54,149 nt of DNA from an uncultured Pelagibacteraceae bacterium (GTDB lineage Bacteria; Pseudomonadota; Alphaproteobacteria; Pelagibacterales; Pelagibacteraceae). How positions within the stretch are numbered: position 1 is the first letter of the stretch; every line of letters starts with the position of its first letter. The notes under the pieces were generated by a model, which was given only the letters and a program-made list of their open reading frames with translations, did no database searches and was not told where the DNA came from. Made by a program: the position numbers and the translations under genes. The DNA lies in NCBI GenBank assembly GCA_902599665.1, contig CACKGK010000002.1:81184-135332 (forward strand). Reading direction: 5' to 3'. Shown piece by piece: positions 25,194 through 33,542 of the stretch.

Positions 25194-26082
25194 CTTTTAA
25201 ATTGATTTGAGGAATAATAGTTCCCACTAATATTATTATTAATGATAAAAATATATTAATAGATATCGTTGAACCCAAAACTATCCATGACATTGTAGCA
25301 CCAATAGGACCTGTCAATGGATACATCAAACTAATTCTGCCAATTGGCGCTCTTCTCAAAGCAAAGTTGTAAAATAAATATGCCCCAAAAGTTATAAAAG
25401 ATAAAGTTATTGCTGCAAGAACTGGAGGACTAAAATTTAAATAATTGTTATATTTAAAACTACTATCAGGCCACAATATAAAAAGTATTAAAACTGATAA
25501 GATTGCTCCAATCATGTATTGAAAAGTGTTTACACCTAATTGATTTACTTTAGTTTGCATAAATCTTCTTCCAAGAACTTCATTAATAGAAACACACATC
25601 ATTCCTAAAAATATAATAAAATCCCCTAAATAATTTCCACCTCCTATTTTTTTTTGAGTTGATAATAAAATTAAAGTTCCAATAATTGTAATAAATGCAC
25701 CAATAATTACTTTAACTTCAATTTTTTCTTTTAAAAAAATTCTTGCTACAAAAGGTTGCCAAATAGGAAGTGTACTTATTAAAGCAACACCACTTACGGG
25801 AGAGGTTAGTAATAAACCTATATGAAAACTAAGAGTTACCAAAAAAGGATTTAGTAGACCCATTAAAAAAGGAGTTAATCCAATTTTTTTAATAGATAAA
25901 TCAACTCTCATTAAAAGAGCAAATATTAACATTAAAATAAATGCTAAAGAGAATCGAACTGCCATTAAATCCATGACATAAAATTCTTGGAGTGCTAATT
26001 TTACAAATGGAGGGCCAGAGCCAAAGCCTATAACAGCAATGAACATTGAAATGTAACCAATATTACTTTTTATAAAACTCAT
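25183..26082 (-). CDS. EamA/DMT-superfamily membrane transporter
   Basis: A 299-residue membrane protein with about ten hydrophobic segments in two EamA repeats (roughly 8-140 and 155-295). FGSGPPFVKLAL near the N-terminus and RRAPIGRISLMYPLTGPIGA in repeat two match the family pattern. DMT proteins export amino acids, metabolites or nucleotide sugars; direction and substrate cannot be told here. Its last 11 bases overlap the end of dctM on the opposite strand, so transcription of the two genes collides. It is divergent from the NCS1 gene. Confidence 0.85.
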   Translation of the reverse strand: MSFIKSNIGYISMFIAVIGFGSGPPFVKLALQEFYVMDLMAVRFSLAFILMLIFALLMRVDLSIKKIGLTPFLMGLLNPFLVTLSFHIGLLLTSPVSGVALISTLPIWQPFVARIFLKEKIEVKVIIGAFITIIGTLILLSTQKKIGGGNYLGDFIIFLGMMCVSINEVLGRRFMQTKVNQLGVNTFQYMIGAILSVLILFILWPDSSFKYNNYLNFSPPVLAAITLSFITFGAYLFYNFALRRAPIGRISLMYPLTGPIGATMSWIVLGSTISINIFLSLIIILVGTIIPQINLKAKG

Positions 26083-26146
26083 CTATTAATAGCTAACTGT
26101 TATCACTTTTATGGACATATAAAAATATTAGTTTAGAATCTTCTAA

Positions 26147-27598
26147 GTGAGTCAAAATATAGAATTAAAAAATTTTGAATTAGCTACAGTTAATCCAAGT
26201 AACAAGACATGGACTTCGACAGATTTATTCTGTTTTTGGGCAAATAGTATCCAAACTATTGCTGGGTTTGCTCTAATTGCCTCTTTGTATTTAATATATA
26301 ATTTAAGCTCTTATTTAGTTTTATCTTCCTCAATAGCTGCATCAATTCTTGTGTATTTTTTTGTTAATCTGATTGGTCATCCATCCCAAAAACACGGATT
26401 GCCATTTCCAGTTATGATGAGAATGTCTATGGGTCTAAATGGAGCAAGATACTTTAGTTTATTAAGATCAATTGTTGGAATATTTATGTTTGGAATACAA
26501 ACATATTTCATATCTAAATCTATTAATTACCTAACAAGAATAATTATTTATTACGGTATTGATGCACAAATCTTGGAAAATGAATTTCTTCTGGCATTTT
26601 TCCTAGGTTTAAACATTATAGATTGGTTTTCTCTTATAATAACTTTTTTTATACAATATTTTTTATTCACAAATGGTCAAAGATATAACCAAGGATTTTT
26701 AAAATTTTCGGCAATATTTGTTTACTTAGGATTAATTTTTTTCTTTGTTGTGCTAATCGCTGAAAATAGTACTCAAATTTTTCAATCTTTAAAATCAAAC
26801 ACAACTACTACAAATCTGATTTCTAAATCAAATATATTGCCATTTGTTGTTCTTACGGGAACAATTTTTTCTTACTTTTCAATTGTGCTCTTGAATTTTG
26901 GGGATTTTTCAAGATATGTGAAAACTAGTAAAGATCTTAAAATAGGTAATTTGTTTTTATTTTTGAATATGATTATCTTTTCTTTTCTTGCAACTACAAT
27001 TGTTATAGGTGTTGATGTTTTATTGAATCAAAAACTTATTGTGGTTGATCAAATAATTACAAAGCCGATGGATATTATAGGAAAGATTGATAATGTATAT
27101 CTATCAGTGTACGCATTGATTTTTATAATATTCTCATCACTTTCAACAAATTTAATAACTAATTATGTTCCAACTCAAAATAGTATAATTAATTTTTTAC
27201 CTAAAAACCTTAACCTAAAAAGTACTGGAATGTTAATTTTATTTTTTGGTATAATTGCTGGTGGTTTATGGCCTTCGCTCTTTAGTCAAATAGAAGTGAT
27301 AAGGTTAATCGATAGTTTAGCTGCTTTTTTTGGTCCAATTTTTGGTATAATCATTGCTGACTATTATATTGTTAAGAAAGAAAAAATTAATCATAAAGAT
27401 CTTTTTTATATTAGACCAGAAAATGAGTACATTTATTCAGGAGGTTGGAATTATAAAGCTGTATATGCAGTATTTATTGGTTTTATTTTTTCTTTTTCAA
27501 TTATTTGGAATATAACTTTTGCAGATTTTAAAACATTTTCATGGATTATAGGATTTGTTGTTTCATATATTATGTATTATCTTTTGAACAATAAATAA
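26147..27598 (+). CDS. NCS1-family nucleobase/hydantoin-type permease
   Basis: A 483-residue permease with about 12 membrane segments. The polar N-terminus (NPSNKTWTSTDLFCFWAN), LPFPVMMRMSMG and the late GPIFGIIIADYYIVKK followed by DLF are hallmarks of NCS1 proteins, which co-transport purines, pyrimidines, allantoin, hydantoins or thiamine-like compounds with sodium or protons. The start is a GTG; no ATG upstream is compatible with the family's usual N-terminus. It lies 2 bases before a zinc alcohol dehydrogenase gene, so the two probably form a transcript. The link between nucleobase uptake and that enzyme is unexplained. Confidence 0.83.
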   Translation: MSQNIELKNFELATVNPSNKTWTSTDLFCFWANSIQTIAGFALIASLYLIYNLSSYLVLSSSIAASILVYFFVNLIGHPSQKHGLPFPVMMRMSMGLNGARYFSLLRSIVGIFMFGIQTYFISKSINYLTRIIIYYGIDAQILENEFLLAFFLGLNIIDWFSLIITFFIQYFLFTNGQRYNQGFLKFSAIFVYLGLIFFFVVLIAENSTQIFQSLKSNTTTTNLISKSNILPFVVLTGTIFSYFSIVLLNFGDFSRYVKTSKDLKIGNLFLFLNMIIFSFLATTIVIGVDVLLNQKLIVVDQIITKPMDIIGKIDNVYLSVYALIFIIFSSLSTNLITNYVPTQNSIINFLPKNLNLKSTGMLILFFGIIAGGLWPSLFSQIEVIRLIDSLAAFFGPIFGIIIADYYIVKKEKINHKDLFYIRPENEYIYSGGWNYKAVYAVFIGFIFSFSIIWNITFADFKTFSWIIGFVVSYIMYYLLNNK

Positions 27599-27600
27599 TT

Positions 27601-28605
27601 ATGAAAGCTTTAGTTTATACTGGTGTTGAAGAACTTACTTATAGAGATGAAAAAGATCCAACAGAAATAAGTGGTGAAAGTATTTTAAAAGTTCACGCTT
27701 CAGGAATTTGTGGATCTGATATGCATGCTTACCATGGTAAAGATGAGAGAAGAATTCCTCCTTTAATACTTGGTCATGAAGTAAGTGGGAAAATACAAAA
27801 TGGTAAATTCAAAGATAAAAATGTTGTATTAAACCCATTAATAACTTGCGGAAAATGTGAGTATTGTTTGAATGAAAGAGAACATTTATGTCCGAACAGA
27901 GTTTTATTAGGCATGAATAGACCATATGAGAGAAGTGGAGTATTTGCCGAGTTAGTATCAACTCCAAATCAAAATATTTATGAAATTCCTGATCGTCTTG
28001 ATTTAAGTGAAGCTACAATTGCTGAACCAACAGCCGTATCATTACATGCTGTACTAATGGGAGAAACATCATTAAAAAAACCTCTCTCTGAATGTCGAAC
28101 TTTAGTGCAAGGTGCAGGAGCTATTGGATTATTGTGTTCATTAATTTTATCTAAAATAAAAGGAAATAAAAATATCATAATGTCTGATCCAAACAAATTA
28201 AGGTTAGATGTTTGTTCAAAATACTTTGATGGTAAATTTGTTAGTCCAAATGATAAAGAAGTGAAAGAAAATAGTTTCGATATTGTTTTCGATACAGTTG
28301 GATTAGAGATATCTAGACAACAAGCTATATCTGTGATCAAGCCTGGTGGTAGCATTATACACATAGGTTTAACACAACCATCTGGAATATTTAATTTTAG
28401 AAAAGCAACACTCCAAGAAGTAACATTTATAGGCACTTATTGTTATACTAATAAAGATTTTGAAAAAACAATTAAAATTTTGGCTGATAAAGAAATAGGA
28501 GATCTTTCTTGGATAGAATACCGAGAATTAAAGAAAGGAGCTGAAGCTTTTAAACAGATTCATGATGGTAGCTGCTCGGCTCCAAAAATAGTTTTGTTAC
28601 CCTAG
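27601..28605 (+). CDS. Zinc-dependent alcohol/polyol dehydrogenase (MDR family)
   Basis: A 334-residue medium-chain dehydrogenase. Catalytic-zinc ligands are Cys and Asp/His in GICGSDMHAYHG and the His-Glu of LGHEVSG. The structural-zinc cysteines occur in CGKCEYCLNEREHLC. A Rossmann GAGAIG lies near the middle. It resembles sorbitol, idonate and threonine dehydrogenases, which oxidise a secondary alcohol with NAD. It directly follows the NCS1 permease gene and may act on its substrate or a derivative, though nucleobases are not usual substrates. A polyol-like ligand for the permease would be novel. Confidence 0.86.
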   Translation: MKALVYTGVEELTYRDEKDPTEISGESILKVHASGICGSDMHAYHGKDERRIPPLILGHEVSGKIQNGKFKDKNVVLNPLITCGKCEYCLNEREHLCPNRVLLGMNRPYERSGVFAELVSTPNQNIYEIPDRLDLSEATIAEPTAVSLHAVLMGETSLKKPLSECRTLVQGAGAIGLLCSLILSKIKGNKNIIMSDPNKLRLDVCSKYFDGKFVSPNDKEVKENSFDIVFDTVGLEISRQQAISVIKPGGSIIHIGLTQPSGIFNFRKATLQEVTFIGTYCYTNKDFEKTIKILADKEIGDLSWIEYRELKKGAEAFKQIHDGSCSAPKIVLLP

Positions 28606-28653
28606 TTAATAGATAACATTGAAAAAATAATATAATCGTCTATAGAAAGATTA

Positions 28654-29304
28654 ATGAAAAAAATCGCATCATTAATTATATTCACAATTTTTCTTTCTTC
28701 AGTTTCTGTCGCTCAAGAAAAAATTATTTTCGAATTTACTGAAAACGAGCTATCTGAATTAAAAGTTAGAAAAGTCAGAGGTGCAGACGCAAAAACAATT
28801 TACACAATTGGAAAAAATGAAAATGGAAATTATTTAAAAGCAGTAGCTGATAATGCTGCCTCAGGATTGGGCAAAGAGATAAAAATAGACTTAGATGATA
28901 CTCCTTTTATTAATATTTCATGGAAAGTTGAAAAAGATTTAAAAGGAATTAAAGAAAATACGAAAAAAGGACATGATTTTGCTGCAAGAGTTTTTGTAAT
29001 TAAAAAAACTGGTGCTACACCACTATCAAATAGAGCTATTAATTATGTTTATTCAAGTAATATGAATATTGATGATTATATGCCAAGTCCATATACAAAA
29101 AAATCGATTGACTATGTTTTATCTACTACAAAAATTAACTTAGATGAATGGGTTACAGTTAAAGCAAACGTAAAAGAGGATTTTAAAAAACTTCATAAAC
29201 TAGACGTTAAAGAGTTGGATGGAGTTGCAATTATGGCTGATACAGATAATTCTAAATTGAAAGCGATTAGTTACTATCAAAATATTTTTTTTTCCTCTGA
29301 ATAA
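28654..29304 (+). CDS. DUF3047-family exported protein
   Basis: A 216-residue protein with a signal peptide ending in SVSVA (about 1-20), so it is probably periplasmic. The remainder matches the DUF3047 pattern: a central NISWKVEKDL strand, HDFAARVFVI, then INYVYSSN, and finally VAIMADTDN near the C-terminus. No enzymatic residues are known for the family; the beta-rich fold resembles carbohydrate-binding sandwiches, which is my inference. A TATAAT lies about 20 bases before the start, suggesting its own promoter, separate from the dehydrogenase gene ahead of it. Confidence 0.75.
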   Translation: MKKIASLIIFTIFLSSVSVAQEKIIFEFTENELSELKVRKVRGADAKTIYTIGKNENGNYLKAVADNAASGLGKEIKIDLDDTPFINISWKVEKDLKGIKENTKKGHDFAARVFVIKKTGATPLSNRAINYVYSSNMNIDDYMPSPYTKKSIDYVLSTTKINLDEWVTVKANVKEDFKKLHKLDVKELDGVAIMADTDNSKLKAISYYQNIFFSSE

Positions 29305-29305
29305 T

Positions 29306-29443
29306 TTATTTTAAATATTTTTTAAGAACTAAACTTAAAAACGAGAGCAAGATTGCTGCAATTACATCAAGAAGAGGTGTTGCTTCAGGATAGCCAAAAT
29401 TCCACAATACAACACCTATAAGCCAAATTACATATATTTTCAT
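29306..29443 (-). CDS. Very small membrane protein (45 aa)
   Basis: A 45-residue ORF on the minus strand in the gap between the DUF3047 and thioesterase genes. It starts MKIYVIWLIG and ends KKYLK. Residues 4-16 and 26-40 are hydrophobic, separated by the polar turn NFGYPEATPL, so it is a predicted two-helix membrane protein with a basic tail. No SD is visible. Support comes from the membrane-protein-like composition and from filling an otherwise empty 190-bp gap; the family is not recognised. Confidence 0.5.
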   Translation of the reverse strand: MKIYVIWLIGVVLWNFGYPEATPLLDVIAAILLSFLSLVLKKYLK

Positions 29444-29497
29444 AAAGAAATAATCATTAGTATATATATTCTTTGTCTTTGATAATATATTTTTAAT

Positions 29498-29890
29498 ATG
29501 GAATTTAAATCAAGTTTTAAAGTTTACTATGAAGATACCGATAGTGGAGGAGTAGTTTATTATGCCAATTATTTAAAATTTTTAGAACGAGCAAGAACAG
29601 ACGCAATCACATCTTTAGGTTTTAGTAATAATAAAATTAAAGAGAAATTTGGGATTTACATAATAGTAAAATCCTGCAACTTAAATTTTTTTAAACCAGC
29701 AAAACTTGAAGATAATTTAAAAATTGTTTCAAAAGTATTGGAAGTTAAAAATGTTTCTATAAAAATGAGACAAAATATTTATGTTAACGAGTCTATGATT
29801 ACTGAAGCTCAAATACTATTAGCTTCAATTAATAAAGAAGGCAAACCATCAAAACTTCCAGATGAATTCAAAAAACAATTAACTAAATAG
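29498..29890 (+). CDS. ybgC: YbgC-type acyl-CoA thioesterase
   Basis: A 130-residue single hotdog-fold thioesterase. YYEDTDSGGVVYYANYLKF (residues 10-28) is the YbgC/4-hydroxybenzoyl-CoA thioesterase active-site motif; the Asp in DTD is the likely catalytic residue. The expected reaction is hydrolysis of short or medium acyl-CoA or acyl-ACP thioesters in the cytoplasm. YbgC usually heads the tol-pal operon, but here it is alone. The downstream neighbour is convergent, and the 3' ends overlap by 8 bases. The length is normal for the family. Confidence 0.87.
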   Translation: MEFKSSFKVYYEDTDSGGVVYYANYLKFLERARTDAITSLGFSNNKIKEKFGIYIIVKSCNLNFFKPAKLEDNLKIVSKVLEVKNVSIKMRQNIYVNESMITEAQILLASINKEGKPSKLPDEFKKQLTK

Positions 29891-30557
29891 CCTTTTTAAC
29901 CTTAATAAATAAATTTGTCATTTTATTTACATCAATTCTTCCAGTATTCACATTTCTTGGACTTGGATGATAAGAACCAACTAATAAAATGTTATTTGGT
30001 AGTTTAAAAAATTTACTATGTCCAAATTTAATATTAGATCCTATTTCAAATTGTTTTTTATAAAACTCTACACATGCATCAAAGGCTATTTTCCCAAGGG
30101 CAACAACAATCTTTAAATTTTCTAGATTTTCAATCTCGTTCCTAAAATATTTAAAACAATTATTAAGTTCATTTTTAGTTGGCTTATCTCCAGGGGGTAC
30201 ACATTTTAAGGCAGTAGTTATAAAACTATCATTTAGTATCAAACCATCATTTCTGTGAACAGAATTTGGAAGATTTGATAATTTAGCTTTGTAAAGACAT
30301 TTATATAAAAATTCAGACGATCTATCTCCTGTAAAAACTCGTCCAGTTCTATTTCCACCATGAGCTGCTGGTGCTAAACCTACTAATAATATTCTTGCTT
30401 TTTGGTCACCAAAACCTGTTATTGGCTTTCCCCAGTATTTCTCATTTATATATTGTTTTCTTTTATCTTTTGATATCTGTCTTCTAAAGTTTACAAGTCT
30501 CGGACATTTTCTACAGCTTATTATTGAGTTTTCAAGTTTTTTAAAACTTTTATTCAT
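29883..30557 (-). CDS. Family 5 uracil-DNA glycosylase-like protein
   Basis: A 224-residue DNA-repair glycosylase. GLAPAAHGGNRTGRVFTGDRS (about 60-80) is characteristic of the UDGb / family 5 group, which removes uracil, hypoxanthine and other deaminated bases. Cys15 and Cys18 (CRKC), a Cys in TALKCVPP and one further downstream are candidates for the 4Fe-4S cluster. HPSPRNVNTGR is the conserved C-terminal motif near the active site. An AT-rich genome deaminates cytosine less often but still needs such repair. It overlaps the thioesterase end by 8 bases. Confidence 0.86.
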   Translation of the reverse strand: MNKSFKKLENSIISCRKCPRLVNFRRQISKDKRKQYINEKYWGKPITGFGDQKARILLVGLAPAAHGGNRTGRVFTGDRSSEFLYKCLYKAKLSNLPNSVHRNDGLILNDSFITTALKCVPPGDKPTKNELNNCFKYFRNEIENLENLKIVVALGKIAFDACVEFYKKQFEIGSNIKFGHSKFFKLPNNILLVGSYHPSPRNVNTGRIDVNKMTNLFIKVKKAI

Positions 30558-30606
30558 AAATATTAATTTTTAATCAATTAGTCTTATACTATAATTAATT
30601 AAAATT

Positions 30607-31461
30607 ATGAATGTAGGTTTTATTGGTGTTGGCTATATGGGTTATGGAATAGCCAAAAATATTTTAAAAAAGGGAAACAGTTTATTTGTTATTGCAAATA
30701 AAAAAAGAGCACCTATTGATAAGATTGTAAGTGATGGAGCAAATGAGGTTAAAAGCTACAATGAGTTATGTGAAAAGAATTTAGATGCTTTATTTCTTTG
30801 TGTAACCAATACACCAATAGCTATAAGTATTGCAGAAAAATTATCTAATTTGTTAAAAGATGGCACATTAATTGTTGACGTCACAACACATAACCAAAAT
30901 GGATCAATTAAAATGGAACAAATTTTTGCAAAACAAAAAATTAGTTATGTTGAATGTCCTGTGATGGGAGGACCTGTTCAAGCAGAGGAAGGCGTTTGTG
31001 GTGGAATTGTTGGAGCTTCCGATGAAAATTTTAAAAAGGCCGAAATTTATTTAAAAACTTTTTGCAAAGATTATTTTCATTTTGGTGCAGTAGGCAATGG
31101 AGCAAAGTCAAAGTTATTGAATAATTTTTTGTCACTCGGTACCGCAACAAATGTTATTGAATTCATCAAGAGCGCAAAAAAATTAGATATTGATTTAGAA
31201 AAACTTTTTGCAGTAGCAAAATTAGGATCTGGAAACTCAACAGCCTTAAATAGAATTTTTGATAATGTGCTTAAAGATGATTATACTGGATTTAAATTTT
31301 CAACTTCCAATACTTTGAAAGATCTTACTTATATCCATGAAATGCTTAAAGATTTAGGAAATGCAGAAAAACTAGCTGATGTAAAAAAATCTTTTTACAA
31401 AAAAGCGGTAGAGGATGGCAATGGAGATCTATTTATTAGTGAACTAATTCAAAAAGATTAA
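30607..31461 (+). CDS. Second 3-hydroxyisobutyrate dehydrogenase-like protein
   Basis: A 284-residue beta-hydroxyacid dehydrogenase. GVGYMGYGIA is at residues 6-15. The end of strand 2 reads FVIANKKRA, without an acidic residue and with basic residues instead, which suggests NADP(H) and a reductive direction (glyoxylate or succinic-semialdehyde reductase-like). ECPVMGGPVQAEEG is the signature, and the catalytic lysine is in GNGAKSKLLNN. It is distinct from the enzyme at 20999 and shares only family features. Divergent from the uracil-DNA glycosylase gene; the next gene is on the other strand, so it is probably monocistronic. Confidence 0.85.
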   Translation: MNVGFIGVGYMGYGIAKNILKKGNSLFVIANKKRAPIDKIVSDGANEVKSYNELCEKNLDALFLCVTNTPIAISIAEKLSNLLKDGTLIVDVTTHNQNGSIKMEQIFAKQKISYVECPVMGGPVQAEEGVCGGIVGASDENFKKAEIYLKTFCKDYFHFGAVGNGAKSKLLNNFLSLGTATNVIEFIKSAKKLDIDLEKLFAVAKLGSGNSTALNRIFDNVLKDDYTGFKFSTSNTLKDLTYIHEMLKDLGNAEKLADVKKSFYKKAVEDGNGDLFISELIQKD

Positions 31462-31632
31462 TTATTCCTTTTTTTTATCAGCAAATACAATAGCTATAAG
31501 TAACAATGCTGTCCAAAACATTGCAGCTAAACTTTTGATGGCACTTGTTTCTGCACCCCACAAATCAAAAAAAAATGCTCCAATAAGAATTCCAATTATA
31601 TAAATTATTACTACTAATCTAGTCTGTGTCAT
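31462..31632 (-). CDS. Small membrane protein (56 aa)
   Basis: A 56-residue ORF that overlaps the end of the DUF1289 gene by 14 bases in the same direction, so it is likely its operon partner. It starts MTQTRLVVII and ends ADKKKE. Two hydrophobic stretches (about 6-22 and 34-50) flank the polar FDLWGAETS turn; basic and acidic residues at the tail suggest a cytoplasmic end. This is a predicted two-helix membrane protein. No known family is recognised. It fills the gap between convergent genes exactly, with its stop one base from the neighbour's. Confidence 0.55.
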   Translation of the reverse strand: MTQTRLVVIIYIIGILIGAFFFDLWGAETSAIKSLAAMFWTALLLIAIVFADKKKE

Positions 31633-31876
31633 TTAGTTGTTTCTTTTTAAATAGTGATATTCCATTATTTTTTTTATGATCATAAGATTCTCTAAAACTT
31701 TCTAACTGCCATCCTTGCATTCTCTTCTGAATATCTTCTAAATTTTGTTTTTTCCACTCTTCTTTGGTATTCTGGTCTTTCCAAATCTTCTTTTCATTAT
31801 TATTTCTTCCACAGCCATAACAGTATCCAGTTACAGGATCCATTTTGCAGATACTTATACAGGGTGAAACTATCAT
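31619..31876 (-). CDS. DUF1289 (Fe-S-type cysteine motif) protein
   Basis: An 85-residue protein. SPCISICKMDPVTGYCYGCGR gives four cysteines (Cys6, Cys10, Cys19, Cys22) in the DUF1289 pattern, followed by an acidic/basic helix with a tryptophan. Such cysteine clusters bind zinc or an iron-sulfur centre; the function is undefined. The C-terminal half (about 45-85) is highly charged. The gene is followed, with overlap, by the 56-residue membrane ORF, and it is divergent from tRNA-Leu and trigger factor across about 80 bases that hold the tRNA promoter. Confidence 0.82.
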   Translation of the reverse strand: MIVSPCISICKMDPVTGYCYGCGRNNNEKKIWKDQNTKEEWKKQNLEDIQKRMQGWQLESFRESYDHKKNNGISLFKKKQLNDTD

Positions 31877-31915
31877 TTTTTTATATATTTATATCCTTTT
31901 ACACTATTATTCTGA

Positions 31916-31944
31916 TTGGACAAATTAGTTCAATACTATATAAA
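31916..31944 (+). promoter_or_regulatory. Promoter for tRNA-Leu (and probably tig)
   Basis: TTGGAC (31916-31921), a 17-bp spacer, then TATAAA (31939-31944) make a good sigma-70-type promoter. It ends 13 bases before the tRNA-Leu, close to the expected transcription start. No other promoter space exists before the trigger factor gene. Confidence 0.7.
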
Positions 31945-31957
31945 ACAGCATAAATTT

Positions 31958-32042
31958 GGGCGAGTGGCGGAATTGGTAGACGCGTTGGTCTTAGGAACCA
32001 ATAGTGCAAGCTGTGAAGGTTCGAGTCCTTTCTCGCCTACCA
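31958..32042 (+). tRNA. tRNA-Leu (anticodon UAG)
   Basis: A complete class II tRNA of 85 nt with encoded CCA. The acceptor stem GGGCGAG pairs with CTCGCCT (a G-U at the first pair), the anticodon stem TTGGT/ACCAA encloses loop CTTAGGA, and the anticodon TAG is at 31992-31994, reading CUN leucine codons. A long variable arm and the TTCGAGT T-loop are present. Only 10 bases separate its end from the trigger factor ATG. Confidence 0.95.
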
Positions 32043-32052
32043 TAAATAGATT

Positions 32053-33510
32053 ATGAAAGTAACAATAGAAAATAAAAAAGGTTTAGAAAAAGATCTTAAA
32101 GTATTTATAGATAAAAAAACAATCTCAGGCTTTATGGATGAGAAATATGAAGAAATAAGAAAAGACGTTGTAATAAAAGGTTTCAGACCTGGTAAGGTAC
32201 CTACCGAAATATTAAAAAGACAATTTGGCAAAGCTGTTTACGGTGAAGTAATTGATAAATTGTTAAAAGACACAACAACAAAAGCTTTAGAAGAAAACAA
32301 AATCAAACCTGCAGGACAACCTAAAATAGATTTAAAGTCTTTTGGCGAAGGAAAAGATTTAGAATACGTTATTTCAGTTACAGAGCTACCTGAGGTTTCT
32401 GCTAAAGGACTAAGCTCAATTAAAGTAGATGAGTATGTAGTAAAAATTGATCCAAAAGAAACAGATAAAAGAATTACTGAAATCGCAAAAAATCAAAACA
32501 ATTTTAAAGATGCAGAATCAAATTATATCTCAAAAATAAATGACCTTGTAATTTTTGATTATAAAGGAACTATTGACGGTAAAGAATTTAAGGGTAATGA
32601 AGGTAAAAACACCCAATTAGTGCTTGGAAAGGATTTATTTATTAAAGGTTTTGATAAACAATTAGAAGGTGTCAAATCAGGTGATACAAAAAATGTAGAA
32701 GTTAATCTTCCTGAAAATTTTCCTGAAAAAGATCTTATTAACAAAAGTGCTGTTTTTGAATGCAAGATTACAGCAGTTAGAATTCCAGAAGAAGTAAAAA
32801 TTAATGATGATTTTGCTAAAAATATGGGTGCAAAAGACTTAGCAAATTTAAAAGAACTTATCTCAAAACAAATAAATGATGAATATAAAAATTCTTTAGC
32901 CATGATTACAAAGAAAAATATTCTTGAACAAATAGAGAAAGAAAAATTAGACCAATTACCTGGTAACTTAATTGAACAGGAAGTTAAAATATTATCTCAA
33001 GGAATGAAAGAAGACGAAATTAAAAAGAACCAAAAATCACTCGAGGAGCAAGCTAAAAAAAGAATTAAAACTGGATTAATTTTAAATGCTTTTGGTGAGG
33101 AAAATAAAATTAATGTATCTCAGGAAGAAATTAATGTGGAAATACAAAAACAATTTAGAATGATGCCAGGTCAAGAGAAGATTGTTAAAGATTATTATGA
33201 ACAAAATCCTGCAGCCATAGATAGTTTAAGGGGACAAATTTACGAAGAAAAAATAATTGAAGAAATTAAGAAAAAAGCAAAAACTACTAAAAAAGAAATT
33301 ACTAAAGAAGAAGCTGAGAAAATTCTAAAAGAAGAAAACGAAAACAACATTAAAGAGCAAGCTAAACTTGCTAAAAAAGATGAAGATGGAAAAAATAAGA
33401 AAAAAATAGATCCTAAAAGAAAAGAGGTTAAAGCAAAATCGAAAGAAACTAAAAAAACTAAAACTCCAACATCAAAACCTAAAAAAGCAAAAAAGGTTAG
33501 CAAAAAGTAA
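32053..33510 (+). CDS. tig: Trigger factor with lysine-rich C-terminal extension
   Basis: A 485-residue ribosome-bound chaperone and prolyl isomerase. The N-terminal ribosome-docking motif is GFRPGKVP (residues 43-50). The FKBP-like PPIase domain (about 150-235) shows [16 protein letters not shown] and [18 protein letters not shown]. Helical arms follow to about residue 415. The remaining roughly 70 residues are a lysine-rich, low-complexity tail not found in the 432-residue E. coli protein. No SD precedes the ATG, and the transcript end may be made by tRNA 3' processing. It is followed by clpP after 32 bases. Confidence 0.94.
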   Translation: MKVTIENKKGLEKDLKVFIDKKTISGFMDEKYEEIRKDVVIKGFRPGKVPTEILKRQFGKAVYGEVIDKLLKDTTTKALEENKIKPAGQPKIDLKSFGEGKDLEYVISVTELPEVSAKGLSSIKVDEYVVKIDPKETDKRITEIAKNQNNFKDAESNYISKINDLVIFDYKGTIDGKEFKGNEGKNTQLVLGKDLFIKGFDKQLEGVKSGDTKNVEVNLPENFPEKDLINKSAVFECKITAVRIPEEVKINDDFAKNMGAKDLANLKELISKQINDEYKNSLAMITKKNILEQIEKEKLDQLPGNLIEQEVKILSQGMKEDEIKKNQKSLEEQAKKRIKTGLILNAFGEENKINVSQEEINVEIQKQFRMMPGQEKIVKDYYEQNPAAIDSLRGQIYEEKIIEEIKKKAKTTKKEITKEEAEKILKEENENNIKEQAKLAKKDEDGKNKKKIDPKRKEVKAKSKETKKTKTPTSKPKKAKKVSKK

Positions 33511-33542
33511 TCACAAGTTGTATAAGATTAATCGAATCGGTT

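Noticed and set aside
33240..33510. Lysine-rich end of tig as a frameshift artefact
   Set aside because: The frame stays open with in-phase AAA/AAG codons, a clean stop, and clpP follows at a normal distance, so the tail looks genuine.
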